Positions 50,361-62,900 of a stretch of 64,000 bases of DNA are shown here, in pieces. The notes under the pieces are model-generated. The model ran no database searches. It worked only from the letters and a program-made list of their open reading frames with translations, and had not been told where the DNA came from. The stretch lies in contig CM049308.1 in the NCBI GenBank assembly GCA_026874595.1, positions 51,342,624 to 51,406,623 on the forward strand, in the 5' to 3' direction. Made by a program: the position numbers and the translations under genes. The first letter of the stretch is position 1. Each line of letters opens with the position of its first letter. This stretch comes from Sipunculus nudus. Taxonomy: Eukaryota; Annelida; Sipuncula; Golfingiida; Sipunculidae.

Positions 50361-50756
50361 TTTCATCCAACATGTGGTGCCATCTGATGGCCAGTTAAAT
50401 TCAAACTTGTAGAAAAAAGTCCATGCACCAAACTGAACACACAATAGCTTATATCACAATAACAATGAAACATGTATGACATGTATTATAAAAGATATAT
50501 ATCCATACCAGACATCAAGACACACCTCAAAACCACTAAAGCGTTTATAAGCTGTGCTGAGTTTTGGCTGTGACCACACCTGCAGTAACTGCTTTGGCAA
50601 TAAAACAAATGGCAATTGGCAAATTGTTTGATATTTTGGCAGCAGCATCCATCCTGCCCCAGCAGGGACAACCCTCAGTGTTAAAGCCTTCAGTGCTGAA
50701 GTAGTTGGTTTCTATAGAAATGAAATCACAACGGTAAAAACGCATAGGGTTCCAGA

Positions 50757-50984
50757 TCATGTCACTTTTGTGTTCCTCACAAACCCCAGCTTAAAGCAGC
50801 AGTCCTCACCCATGTGACGCCGTGCCTTGCCATAGTGCTGTACAGAAGTTGGAGTAGTGTAAAAGATTTGGAATCCCTGTGCATTCAACCGTTTGAGTTC
50901 ACTGAAGCGACTGCGGAGCACGGTGGGGTGTTTGCCGTGCACTGGATCAGGCAGCTGTATGTTCATCACCACCTGACTTACATT
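50757..50984 (-). CDS. METTL24-like last exon
   Basis: Acceptor TATATTTCAG, phase 0, TGA at 50757-50759. Encodes NVSQVVMNIQLPDP, LKRLNAQGFQIFYTTP and GEDCCFKLGFVRNTKVT. It matches the METTL24 C-terminal pattern (xQLVxEIHL..., F.LF, SCYTLSWVN). Confidence 0.85.
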   Translation of the reverse strand, partial: NVSQVVMNIQLPDPVHGKHPTVLRSRFSELKRLNAQGFQIFYTTPTSVQHYGKARRHMGEDCCFKLGFVRNTKVT

Positions 50985-53900
50985 CTGAAATATATAATAC
51001 AGACATCCAGTTGTGTATAAGAGTTCTGGTAGTTGGGATAATACTACATTACATAGCTAAACAGCACTTATTTAAATGTGGTGCTGGGAAATATTGTGAA
51101 ATTTCCACAGAACCTAAACCAATCTGCTCAAATGCTTGAATTGTAGACTTACTAGACTAATCCTTTTTTAAATGAAATCCCGTTTCACGTAATAGTTGAA
51201 ATACATAATTCACAATTAAATTTACGAATTCATCACCAATAATAACTTAAACTTGACCATTTTTTAACAGGCAAAACCATACAAAGACTGTAATGACATT
51301 CTTCACTATGGAACAACAATGCTGAGCTTCGTATTTAAAAGGGTTTTATAGCTGAAGTGTAAGGATAATGCATAGACTAAAGCCACATAGACATGACCTG
51401 AGGACTTAAGTCTTTGCCATTTAAATAAGTGCAACATGTTTTTATAGTACAACAAGTCTCTATGGTATTCACTGAATCATGACTACAGACACTATTTCAT
51501 GAAAAGGACCTGTACTTTGAGGAGATGAATCCCTGATATTTGAGGGTCACCAACACAATAGTCTACTGATGACTCAGTGTCATTCTTTCATGCTAACCAT
51601 GGCTATTGCAACAAATGTTAAGCTACAGAAGGTGATAGATGTTATTCTTGTCAGTCTTACTGCCTCAAACCAGGAGTGGAGAAACTTTAAGTCTTAGTTG
51701 TGTCATCAAGAGATAAAGTTTAGGAGGATCAAATCAAGTGGAAACCACAACTGCAGCCAGGCAAGACTTTCTACATGTACAACCTTGCTGTATTTTGCTT
51801 ATAATTTTTCATTTAAATTATCAATACCTGATGAAAAGGAAAACTGAACAGTTTTATAACGTCTTACTACAGTGATGTTTGTAGATCAGCAATGATGGCT
51901 AACTTCATTGTAAAACTATCTATTTATCTGCCTTCCTTGTAGAACATCTGTGATTTCTAAGAATAGTTTAATTGATTCATGAGCTTGTTTATCTACAAGC
52001 AGTTGGTTAACATGGTACACATGCTTATGTTGGCAAACAGTTAATTGATGTAACCCAAGGTGATGATGTAAGTCCAAGTAGGAGAAGCAAAACCATCTTT
52101 TGCCATTTGCAAAACTCAGGTTTGTCTGATCTGCTGCTCGATGTCCTTGCTGGATGTGTTATATAATGATAAGTGGCCATTTTTACAGGTCCCCCATGTT
52201 ATAAACACATCGATATAAACAAAATAGGCAGTCTGTGCACTCTAGGAGTGATACCCTTTTGCTTATTTAGATAAAAGGTTAATGAGATTATCTTTATTTA
52301 TTACACATCGGTTATCAAAATGGGCCTGATCACAGCATTAGATGCTGGATGATCCAGTCTTTTACAGAGAAAGATTAAACTTACTGTTCCATTTTCCATG
52401 TATTTAGTGTCAGAATGAGTCATGTGGTAGTGACTCCCATGTAGTCCATGCCAGGAGTCATGTGGTAGTGATTCCAATGTAGTCAGTGACAGAAGTCATA
52501 TGGTAGTGACTCCCATGTAGCCTGTGACAGAAGGAATCATGTGGTAGTGACTCCCATGTAGTCTGTGACAGAAGGAGTCATGTGGTAGAGACTCCCAAGT
52601 TGTCCATGAGAGAAGTAATGTGGTAGTGACTCCCATACAGTCAGTGACAGGAGTCATGTGGTAGTGACTCCAATACAGTCAATGACAAGAGTCATGTGGT
52701 AGTGACTCCCATGTAGTCCGTGACAGAAGGAATCATGTGGTTAGTGACTCCCATGTAGTGTGTGACAGAAGGAGTCATGTGGTAATGACTCCCATGTAGT
52801 CCACAGCATAAGATGCTGGATGATCCAGTCTTTTACAGAGAAAGATTAAACTTACTGTTCCATTTTTCATGTATTTAGTGTCAAAATGAGTCATGTGATA
52901 GTGACTCCCATGTAGTCCATGCCAGGAGTCATGTGGTAGTGATTCCAATGTAGTCAGTGACAAAAGTCATGTGGTAGTGACTCCCATGTAGCCTGTGACA
53001 GAAGGAATCATGTGGTAGTGACTCCCATGTAGTCTGTGACAGAAGGAGTCATGTGGTAGAGACTCCCAAGTAGTCCATGAGAGAAGTAATGTGGTAGTGA
53101 CTCCCATACAGTCAGTGACAGGAGTCATGTGGTAGTGACTCCAATACAGTCAATGACAAGAGTCATGTGGTAGTTACTCCCATGTAGTCTGTGACAGAAG
53201 GAATCATATGGTAGTGACTCCCATGTAGTGTGTAACAGAAGGAGTCATGTGGTAATGACTCATACGTATTCCATGAGAGAAGTAATGTGGTAGTGACTCC
53301 CATACAGTCAGTGACAGGAGTCATGTGGTATTGACTCCCATGTAGTTTGTGACAGAAGAAGTCATGGGGTAGTTACTCCCATGCAGTTAGTGACAGAAGG
53401 TGCCATTCTGAAAGTTAACACATATGGGGGCACACTAGAGCCTATTTTGTACCAGTATCATGTGCCTTTAAGGTTGATTGGAGGATACAATGATAGAGAC
53501 TTGTATCAGAGATAATATGTATCATGTACAGTAATTTATGTAGGACCCCTACCGTCATGATTCCAGAGTTGAGGAGATTGGTCAGGATATCCCAGGTGTT
53601 GCTAGGAGCTTCTAGCTCCAGTAAACTGATAGGTCCCATGTGTCCCACCAGGTGGAGCATCTCCTCCATGGACAGCTGATGGCTCTCGTGTTTCTTACTC
53701 CTGTAATAAAAGTTATCCATGAGCCATGACGCTCTACTGTCAAAGCCTACATTGCCATTTGACATTAACACGTGCCATGATTCAACTGTGACTGACACCA
53801 AATGAAAAGAATGCCAAACTGAGCACATTTTGTATTGAGCAATTAAGGTTAGGTAAATGTAGAAGCAGGTGGGTTTGGGCCCTGATGTGATTGGCTGTTG

Positions 53901-56900
53901 CTAATTTAGAAATGACTGAACTCTAGCAACTCATGTTGTTTTTATTCTTCCCAGAAAACTTATGGCTCATAATGTCAGAAATACTAAGCTTTTGATGAGG
54001 TCTAGCATTTAAGGCACAGGGGATTTCCCTGTGTCTGACATCACTATTGAGTTGACAATGCTCATAGATGTGCCAATATTTTTTTAACAAATCCCGCAAC
54101 CTCATGTTTTTGTGGAATAACAAATAGAAAAAAAGCTTTTCTTCCAGGATTTGAGTTGAGTTTATGCAAAATCTATATTCATAATTTTTTTTATAAGCAA
54201 ATGTGTATTGTAATAATATGAGATTTGGAATACATTTGCTTGACCTCAATTGTGGTATATGCACAAGTTCTGCTGCCAATCGGATGGTAACTGGAAAATT
54301 TATGATAAGCTGCAAATAGAGTCTGTATAGGTATTTTACAGATTACATATTCAATGTTTTGATGGTCAAGAGGAATTCCACTGAATCAAAGTTTGGAAGA
54401 AAATATTATTTGCTGATCATAACTGTGAAGACATTGACCAAACCCAGTCCAGACAGTATATTTAATAACACAAAACCGTTATGATCACAAGTTAAATTTT
54501 TAACCTGGTTCCCAATTTGATAATCCTCTGTAACCATGAAAATATAGTACAACTATTGTAGTACAAAAGAAACCCCAGTCCTAGAAGGCTTTATTCAAAC
54601 TGTTTAGTGAGAATTTCAGTCGTAATTGTACCTATTTATATTGATGTTCATATGATATAATGGGGGATGGGATTTTAAAAAGGCACAAACAATTAAAAAA
54701 ATGTAAGCTCTGAAATATGGAAACAAAAGAAAGTAAAATATATATTTGTATTTCTTACAATGACCCTTGGAGCATGACAAGTTTTTGGTATTCAATAAGA
54801 AATGATACAACAGTATTGCCTGTGTGACCACTGACCTTTTGACCAATACCTTCTGCCACCTGAAGACATCCAGGGGAAGGTTAGGCCTGCTGACTGGCTG
54901 CAGGGTGTGGACTGAACAGTGATGACTCAGCAGCTTCTGTTCTAATGCCAGATCACTCTCTTCTCTGTGGAGGAAATAAAAGACATACTGACCTGAATGT
55001 GTGTGTATGAGAAAATATTTGAATGAAACTTCCATACTGAGAGAAAATGATGCAAACATTAAGGGAACTGTCAGTGAATATTAAAGTGTTGTTCCCAGGA
55101 ATAAATATCCTAGAATTTTAATCTGTAATTTACAAAAACTATTTTTAAATGCAATTTTTTTCTATTGTGATGTGTTAGAAATGCCAATGGTTCAATTTTA
55201 ATCTCACTTTGACTCTTAATTAACAAGTATGTGTTTTTGTATTTTATTCCCTGTTTAAACAAAACAAGGTCCTTATATTTTAATGATGATCACAGTGATG
55301 ATTATATATTTGTGTTCATTGTATACTTACTAATTACTAATTTTAAAAATTCAAGTACAAAAGAATCTAAAAGAAGTTATCCAAGAATTCAAATGATTAT
55401 GTCAAAAAATACTTCATGTGAAAATGGTCAACCTGCACTCTGAATACTTTAAACAGTAAATAACTCAACCGCTTTAAACAGTAAACTGACAATACTAATG
55501 CATCAGATGCTTCAAACAATAAACTATCAATATCAGATGTTACAAACAGTGAACTAAATATATCAGATGTTTCAAACAGTAATCTAACAACGAGTTTGGA
55601 TGTGGATCACCATTGTGGATTCATAGTGCATCAATATTTATTTACTATTACACGCTCAGTCAGTTACACATAGAAAACATTAATCAGAATATTAACTTCA
55701 TCACCACTTAAGCATTTACTCACCTGAACCTAACAACTGTACAAGGATGACCAAACAAATGTTTACTATTGTGTTGACAGATCTGCCAGGAGTTGTGCGG
55801 GGCTAATGCTGTGAAAGTGAGATCATTATTCTTGCTCGATGAGAGCTGATGCTGAGCACAGGTGGTTTGTGGGAAGAGTAGCAAGTCCAGGAGTCGCTCT
55901 TCTTCATAGTCTACTGTACCTGCAGTGTCAAAACATAACAAGAATAGGTGATCTGTGGATCAGATCTCCTTGTCCCCTGCCTATCATGGAAGAAGCAGCA
56001 GGAAAGGTTTTGAATACCAGAGGAAAATTGAGAGACTCCTTAATAAAGGACCAATGAGAATAATATCAGTAACATACAGTCACGCCTTTGTGACCCTGAT
56101 ACTGTGGCATGGACATCTATGTTCCATTTGACCTTGTCAAATCATGAGATGCATCAAGTCTGGTGACTGTGCCTCTAAAAATATTCAGTTTTTTTTCAGC
56201 TATTGTGCAAACATCATTAAAGGGGCCCAATCACCTATCTGACCTTTATAAACTAAAGTAAATCCCTTGGAGCCTTTATAAAAATAGACCAGAAAATGTG
56301 GATATCACCGCACATAGGCTGCTTGTTTTGTTTATATCAACATGTCTATAATATGTGGGGCCCGAAAATAATCAAAAACAAATTCAACAAGGGCATCTAG
56401 CAGCTAGTCAGATAAACCAGAGCTTTGCAAACAACGTTTTGCAACAAGTGACCTGTCTACCTCCGCATATATATTATATATTATGCAACCTTCCACCTTA
56501 GGTTACATGTTTTTCTTGTTTTTCAACATAGCTGTGTTTACAAACAGGTTGTTGATAAACAGGTTTATATATTCTTCAGGAAGGAATTATAAAAACTTTT
56601 CACAACTAAAATTCCCCTTAGATCATTTATATATGTACAAAGGAAGCCAAGAATCACATAAATTCTTTTTCCAAAGGTAGGTGAATGGGCACCATTAAAG
56701 CAAGATTGCCTCTGTATCTTTGTTAATGTGTCAAGCTCATCCATTTTCATACTATATATCTCTTCCTTATATGCATTAATAATGTAAGTTTATTCAACGG
56801 TACTGCTAATTATTTTCCGGAGAACTTTTCACAACTAAAATTCCCCTTAGATCATTTATATATGAAAAGAGGAAGCCAGGAATCACATAAATTCTTTTTC

Positions 56901-59900
56901 CAAAGGTAAGTGAATGGGCACCATTAAAGCAAGATTGCCTCTGTATCTTTGTTAATGTGTCAAGCTCATCCATTTTCATACTTTTTTTATCTCTTCCTGA
57001 TATGCATCAATGGTGTAAGTTTATTGTGATAACATCATTTTATCTCAATCCCATCTGTGACCTTGAGATGACATCTGTGACCTTAAACAAGTGACCCATG
57101 GCTCATGATGGTTATATGACTACCATTGACAACAGGATTTTAATCAGCAGAAAGATTTTTTAAAACTAGATGAAACCACAGCTGAGATACTGACATGATT
57201 GCTGTCACTTGAAAACACTGTGAAAATTAGAAAAATTCAAGTGGTGCCACCAGTTTAAAGCAGCTGATGAAACGGTGCATGATAAATAAGTTAGGCAAAA
57301 ATCATAGCATATCATGCTTTTATTATTGAGATACTGGTACGCTCTTTACACAGCACTTTAACTATAGGCCTACTACCTATATTGTATAAGCGCTGTTTGT
57401 TATGACCTCATATCCTGAATTGCTACACCAGAGGGGAGCACTGTATTTTTGTCCAATCAGATGAGACCTTGTGCTGGAAGACACAGCCAAGCGAGGAATA
57501 CATGGAGCCAATCATGTTCATTTAGTTTTGAGTGACAGCTCATTGCCTTGGTAACTGTCTGAACAGGCCACAGGCTCAGAGAGAATTGCCCCAGATGTGG
57601 TTTGTTTAGGGACTTGAGCACATAGGATGCTTGACCGGTGAGCTGTAATTCAAACGAAACGTAACAACAAAGGCTGCTCGCACACCTCGCTGGCTGGTTT
57701 CAGTTCTGCAGACAACAGATACATGGCTACGCTAACACAGTCATAATCAAATCGGTTGATGATGCGAGAATGCAGAGGGAGCAATTTAAATTCGACTGTT
57801 AACTCTCATCAAGCTGCGCTTGAAGCGCAGCCATGGGCAGAGCCAGGATGCCTGTCGAGTGTTTGTTTATTGGCATTTGGTTGGCTGCTTGTCACATCAT
57901 ATGCACATTTATTTCAGCGGACAATGAACCGCCATCTGAAGTCTAAATATATCATAAATGGTCAAAGCTGGCAGCGTAAGAATCAGTTGCTTCTTTAGAA
58001 GTGCAAGATTTCCGCTGCCTCGGGAGCATAAGATACTGGAGGTTTGTACCAAAGTTTTATTTATTCTGGGGTGCACAAACAGGCTCCATAGTTAACAAAG
58101 TGACCAAATTTCCAAATCTCTGTGGATGTTCAGTTAAAACTTTTTAGGTCCAGCCATTATGATTTATGCCCTGTGAATAAGCTGGCATAAAGGGCAACAG
58201 ATAGGATGATTGGTATAAGTTTAGCAAGACTGATGGTCATCTGGGCTAAAAACGAGTCAGGGTTATCCAAGTTTAAACTTGACCCATCCTTTCATGAGCA
58301 TATCATGACTTACCCTCAACAGCAGGTGGGTACATATTAAACATGACTCACCATAGTCAGCCAATGAGAACATGATAAACAAGACTCACCATAGTCAGCA
58401 GGTGAGAATATGATAAACAAGACTCACCATAGTCAGCCAATGGGAACACGATAAACAAGAGTCACCACAGTCAGCAGGTGGGAACATGATAAATATGACT
58501 CACCATAGTTAGCCAATTGAGACATGATAAACAAGACTCACCATAGTCAGCAGGTGAGAACATGATAAACATGACTCATCATATTCAGCATGTGGGAACA
58601 TGATAAACATGACTCACCATGGTCAGCCAGTAGGAACATGATAAACATGACTCACCATAGTCAGCCAGTGGAAACATGATAAACATGACTCATCATGGTC
58701 AGCATGTGGGAACATGATAAACATGACTCACCATAGTCAGCAGGTGAGAACATCTTAAACTTGACTCATCATGGTCAGCCAGTGGGAACATGATAAACAA
58801 GAGTCATCATAGTCAGCAGGTGGGAACATGATAAACGTGACTCATCATGGTCAGCATTTGGGAACATGATAAACATGACTCACCATAGTCAGCAGGTGAG
58901 AACATCTTAAACTTGACTCATCATGGTCAGCCAGTGGGAACACGATAAACAACCGTCACCATAGTCAGCAGGTGGGAACATGATAAACATGACTCACCAT
59001 AGTTAACCAGTTTGAACATAAAACAAGGGACCTATGGGTCACGACGCTCAGCTGTTATATATGATAAAAAAATATTATTTAGAAATGAGGCACAAGCTGG
59101 TTTTGTGTGGTAATAAATATAAGCTGTATAATGAGTTGTTGTTGTTTAGCTTATGCATGATTTTGATAGTACCTTTGGAGACAGGGAAGAGGATTGATTT
59201 CATTTATTTTATTAACAAATGGAGTACTATTGTCACACAGATTTTGACTTGGCCATATAACGTATAAGCAGAATATATTATATAAGGGTTTAACTATTAA
59301 TTAAAAAAATTACAAATATTGTCCCAAATATAATTTTTATTTAAAATAATAAGAGAATCATATGATTTTTCAAATGAAATATAAACTGAAATGATTATTA
59401 AAATAATATTAAAGAATATATTCATGAATGCATTCATGAATACATTTTGAAATTATTTGCACTGGTATTCATATACTTTCATTTTTACCTGAATTCCCAT
59501 TCTTTATGCAAGAAATTTTATAATGGAGTACATAATCATATTCGTATTTAAATACAATTACAAAGTAATCGCACCATGTCTGGTATTTATTCAGTTTTCA
59601 CCAAACAATGATGTTGAAAATCCAGAATATACAAAATTCACACATTTAAATAATGATCATAAGTACCTGGTTTTATGGCTTTTATTTATATTAAAAAATA
59701 ACTGTAATAAATTCATTTTGGACTAATTTCACATCAATGTACACACTAGACACAGTAGGAATCTAGATTAATATTATCAACTGCATCTTTGTCTATCATT
59801 AATTTCCATCATATGATCCCTAATGATTAGTAATGAATGATATGATTTACTTCTTTATCATTAAAATTGAACTGAAAAATACCATAGGTGACTGCATGGT

Positions 59901-62900
59901 GTTATTTGGAATATGTGACATTCTATCCATCGATACAAGATTCTTATATCATCAGTAACTGTAAGTTAATTTCCTGTTATTATAAACTAACAAATTCCCT
60001 TTCTATTTTTCTTTAATTTTTTATTAAAAAACAATAAAAATTTATTAATTTATTGTTTATTGTTATGTTGTTGGTTAAAACTACTAGATCAGTTGGGTTG
60101 GACACCTGGATCAACTGTGGCTGGCCATAAGCTGCCTGGATTCCTGTGTATGCCTCGCCTCAAACATGCATAATTTGCTGAAAGTTCAACAAGGTCAACA
60201 TACAGGTGACTCAAGAGGGGCTGGAGAGAGCCAAAGTCTGACAGGGTCTCATAAAAACATTAATAAAAGCTACAATTTTTGGCCAATTTCTTTCAGCTGT
60301 CTAAACTTAAAAGCTGAAATCCTTATGTGTGCATGATATGAAAATTATATCAACAGTGCTCACAGGATACAAACGTGCCATGGTCAAAGTTGGGCAAAAT
60401 TTAAGTTACTAATTTAACATTTATACTAATAACTTATAAAATTTGAAAAATTCAGAACTAATTTTGGGTATTCAATTGAATCTTGATTAAATAATGTTAC
60501 ATCCCTGACAAAAAATCTCTAGCTTCAGCAATCCCCTTGTTAAGGGAGTAAATATATTTCTTGATTTTTTACAAAGTGCATTATGTTTGGGCCCATAACT
60601 TAAAACAATTACCCAATACTGACATCATTCTGGCATGTGCAAAGAGAATGAAAAATATGTATATTATTTATGATTAAAGTCAGATCAGTGGTTTTGATAT
60701 TAGGCAGTCCTGAAGTGTAACAATGGGTTTTTAATGGAAAAATGAAGTTTCTTGAAGTATCTTGAAGGTATTAAGTCCTCGTGACCAAATTCTTGGCATG
60801 GTAGGGGATTTTGGAGACATCTAGCTGTATGCCGAATTTAAGGAACTAAGAGCTGAAGCTGGGGAGCTGAGCTCTTGCAAACTGCATAACACTAGCTTGA
60901 TGTAAACAATATGTTACATGGTGCTTGAAAACTTGAATAAAATCTACAGTTTTTGATCAACTGGTTTCAAATTTTTGGTGTTAACAGATGAAAAGGTAAC
61001 AAAAACATGCTGTGAAAATTAAATCACAGTACTTACAGGAAAAAAACGTGCCATGGTCAAAGTTGGGCAAAATTTAAGGTACCAATTTTTTATTTTTGTT
61101 TATATTTTAAAAAATTTAAAATATTTTAATCTAATTTTGGGTATACAATTTAATTTTGATTAATTAAAGTTAATTTACTGGAAAAAAGGTCCATAGCTTT
61201 AACATGTTTTGTGTTAAATGATCAAATATCTTTCCTGATTTTTTTCAAATTGCATTATGTTTGGGTCCATAACTTTTTTAAATTATATAATACAGACATA
61301 ATTTCTTGAACGTACATAGGAACTATATAGAGGAATATTTATGGTAAATATGAGGAAAAACAGATGAGTGGTTTTGATATTAGGCAGTCCTGAAGTGTGA
61401 AAATAGGTTTTTAATAAAAAATTGAGGTTTTTCCTTAATTTCTCAAAGGAACAAAGTCGAAAAGACCCAGTTTTCGGCTTGGTAGGAGATCTTGGGGACA
61501 TTTAACATTATGCCGAATTTTGGATTCCTAGGTCTTACGGTTTCAAAACGTGCCACATCTACAGACAGACAGACTGACGGACGGACGACGGACAATGGAC
61601 CACGACTATAGCTCAGATGACTTATAGTCAGCAGAGCTAAAAACATGATTCATCATAGTCAGCAGGTGTGAACATGATAAACATGACTTACCATAGTCAG
61701 CAGGTGGGAACATGATAAATGTGACTCATCATGGTCAGCATGTGGGAAATTGATAAACATGACTCACCATAGTCAGCAGGTGAGAACATGATAAACATAA
61801 CTCATCATATTCAGCATGTGGGAACATGATAAACATCACTCATCATGGTCAGCAGGTGGGAACATGATAAACATGACTCCCCAAAGTAAGCCAGTGGAAA
61901 CATGATAAACATGACTCAAAATGGTCAGCATGTGGGGAACTTGATAAACATGGCTCATGATCATCATAGTCAGCCAGTGGGAACATGATAAACGTGACTC
62001 TTCATAATTAGCATGTCAGAACATGATAAACATGACTCACCATAGTCAGCAGGTGGGTACATGATGAACGTCTTGGGTCCTGGATCCTTTATCCAAGACA
62101 TGTAGTACATACAGGACTCCATCATGGTGACCTGTAAACACAGCGAATCAGAGCTGCTGGTGTGGTAGAGACGGAACCCCTCCTTGTAGAACAGCTCATA
62201 AAGAGCCCTGTACCAGTTGTACAGGAAATCTTCATCTATCTTATCTGCAATCAGACAGAGTTAAAACACATTTACATATGCAAGTTTAATATTCTATGGT
62301 ATCTGCTTTATAAATCTTCTGTCTCAATTTATTGATGTATGTATATATTTATTATAAGCAACAATTATCTATAAAACCTCTATATTTCATAAGAGGAAAG
62401 TAAAATGTGTCAAAATTCCTTTTCTGAAGAACACTTATTTGTTTTACTAACAGATAATGTTTTCTGTAGGACACAGATAAGAAAAACTAACTGATTGGCT
62501 AAACAAGTTAATTCAAGTTTTATTTAAGTTTCACACCATCAAAAATGATATAACTTATTTTCAGAGCCATCAATAATCATATCATTCTTCTTGTAACCAT
62601 CAAAATATGGTTTACTGCCAGTCCTAACAGGTAGGGGTTTTGTTAAAACCAAAAAGGCATTCAATTCTCTTTCATAATTCAACATGTTTGACAAACTCTG
62701 AAATATAACATTGTTATATTAAAATATCTGTAAGTTTAGTGGAACCACCCAACAATTGTGACCATCTCTAAAATAACAACCACTTTTTTGGTCTCAAATA
62801 TATGATTCAGGTAACTTAGAATTTCACAAAATGTGACCACCCCTGAATTAAGACCGCTCTGGTCAGTAAGCAAGGTTATTGTAATTGTCTGGTTCCACTG

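Noticed and set aside
54850-54860. Alternative donor AAG|GTATTG for the METTL24-like exon
   Set aside because: It would add ten bases and put the next exon out of frame (GAG TAA); the upstream TTCAG|GTGGCA keeps the frame and the domain alignment.
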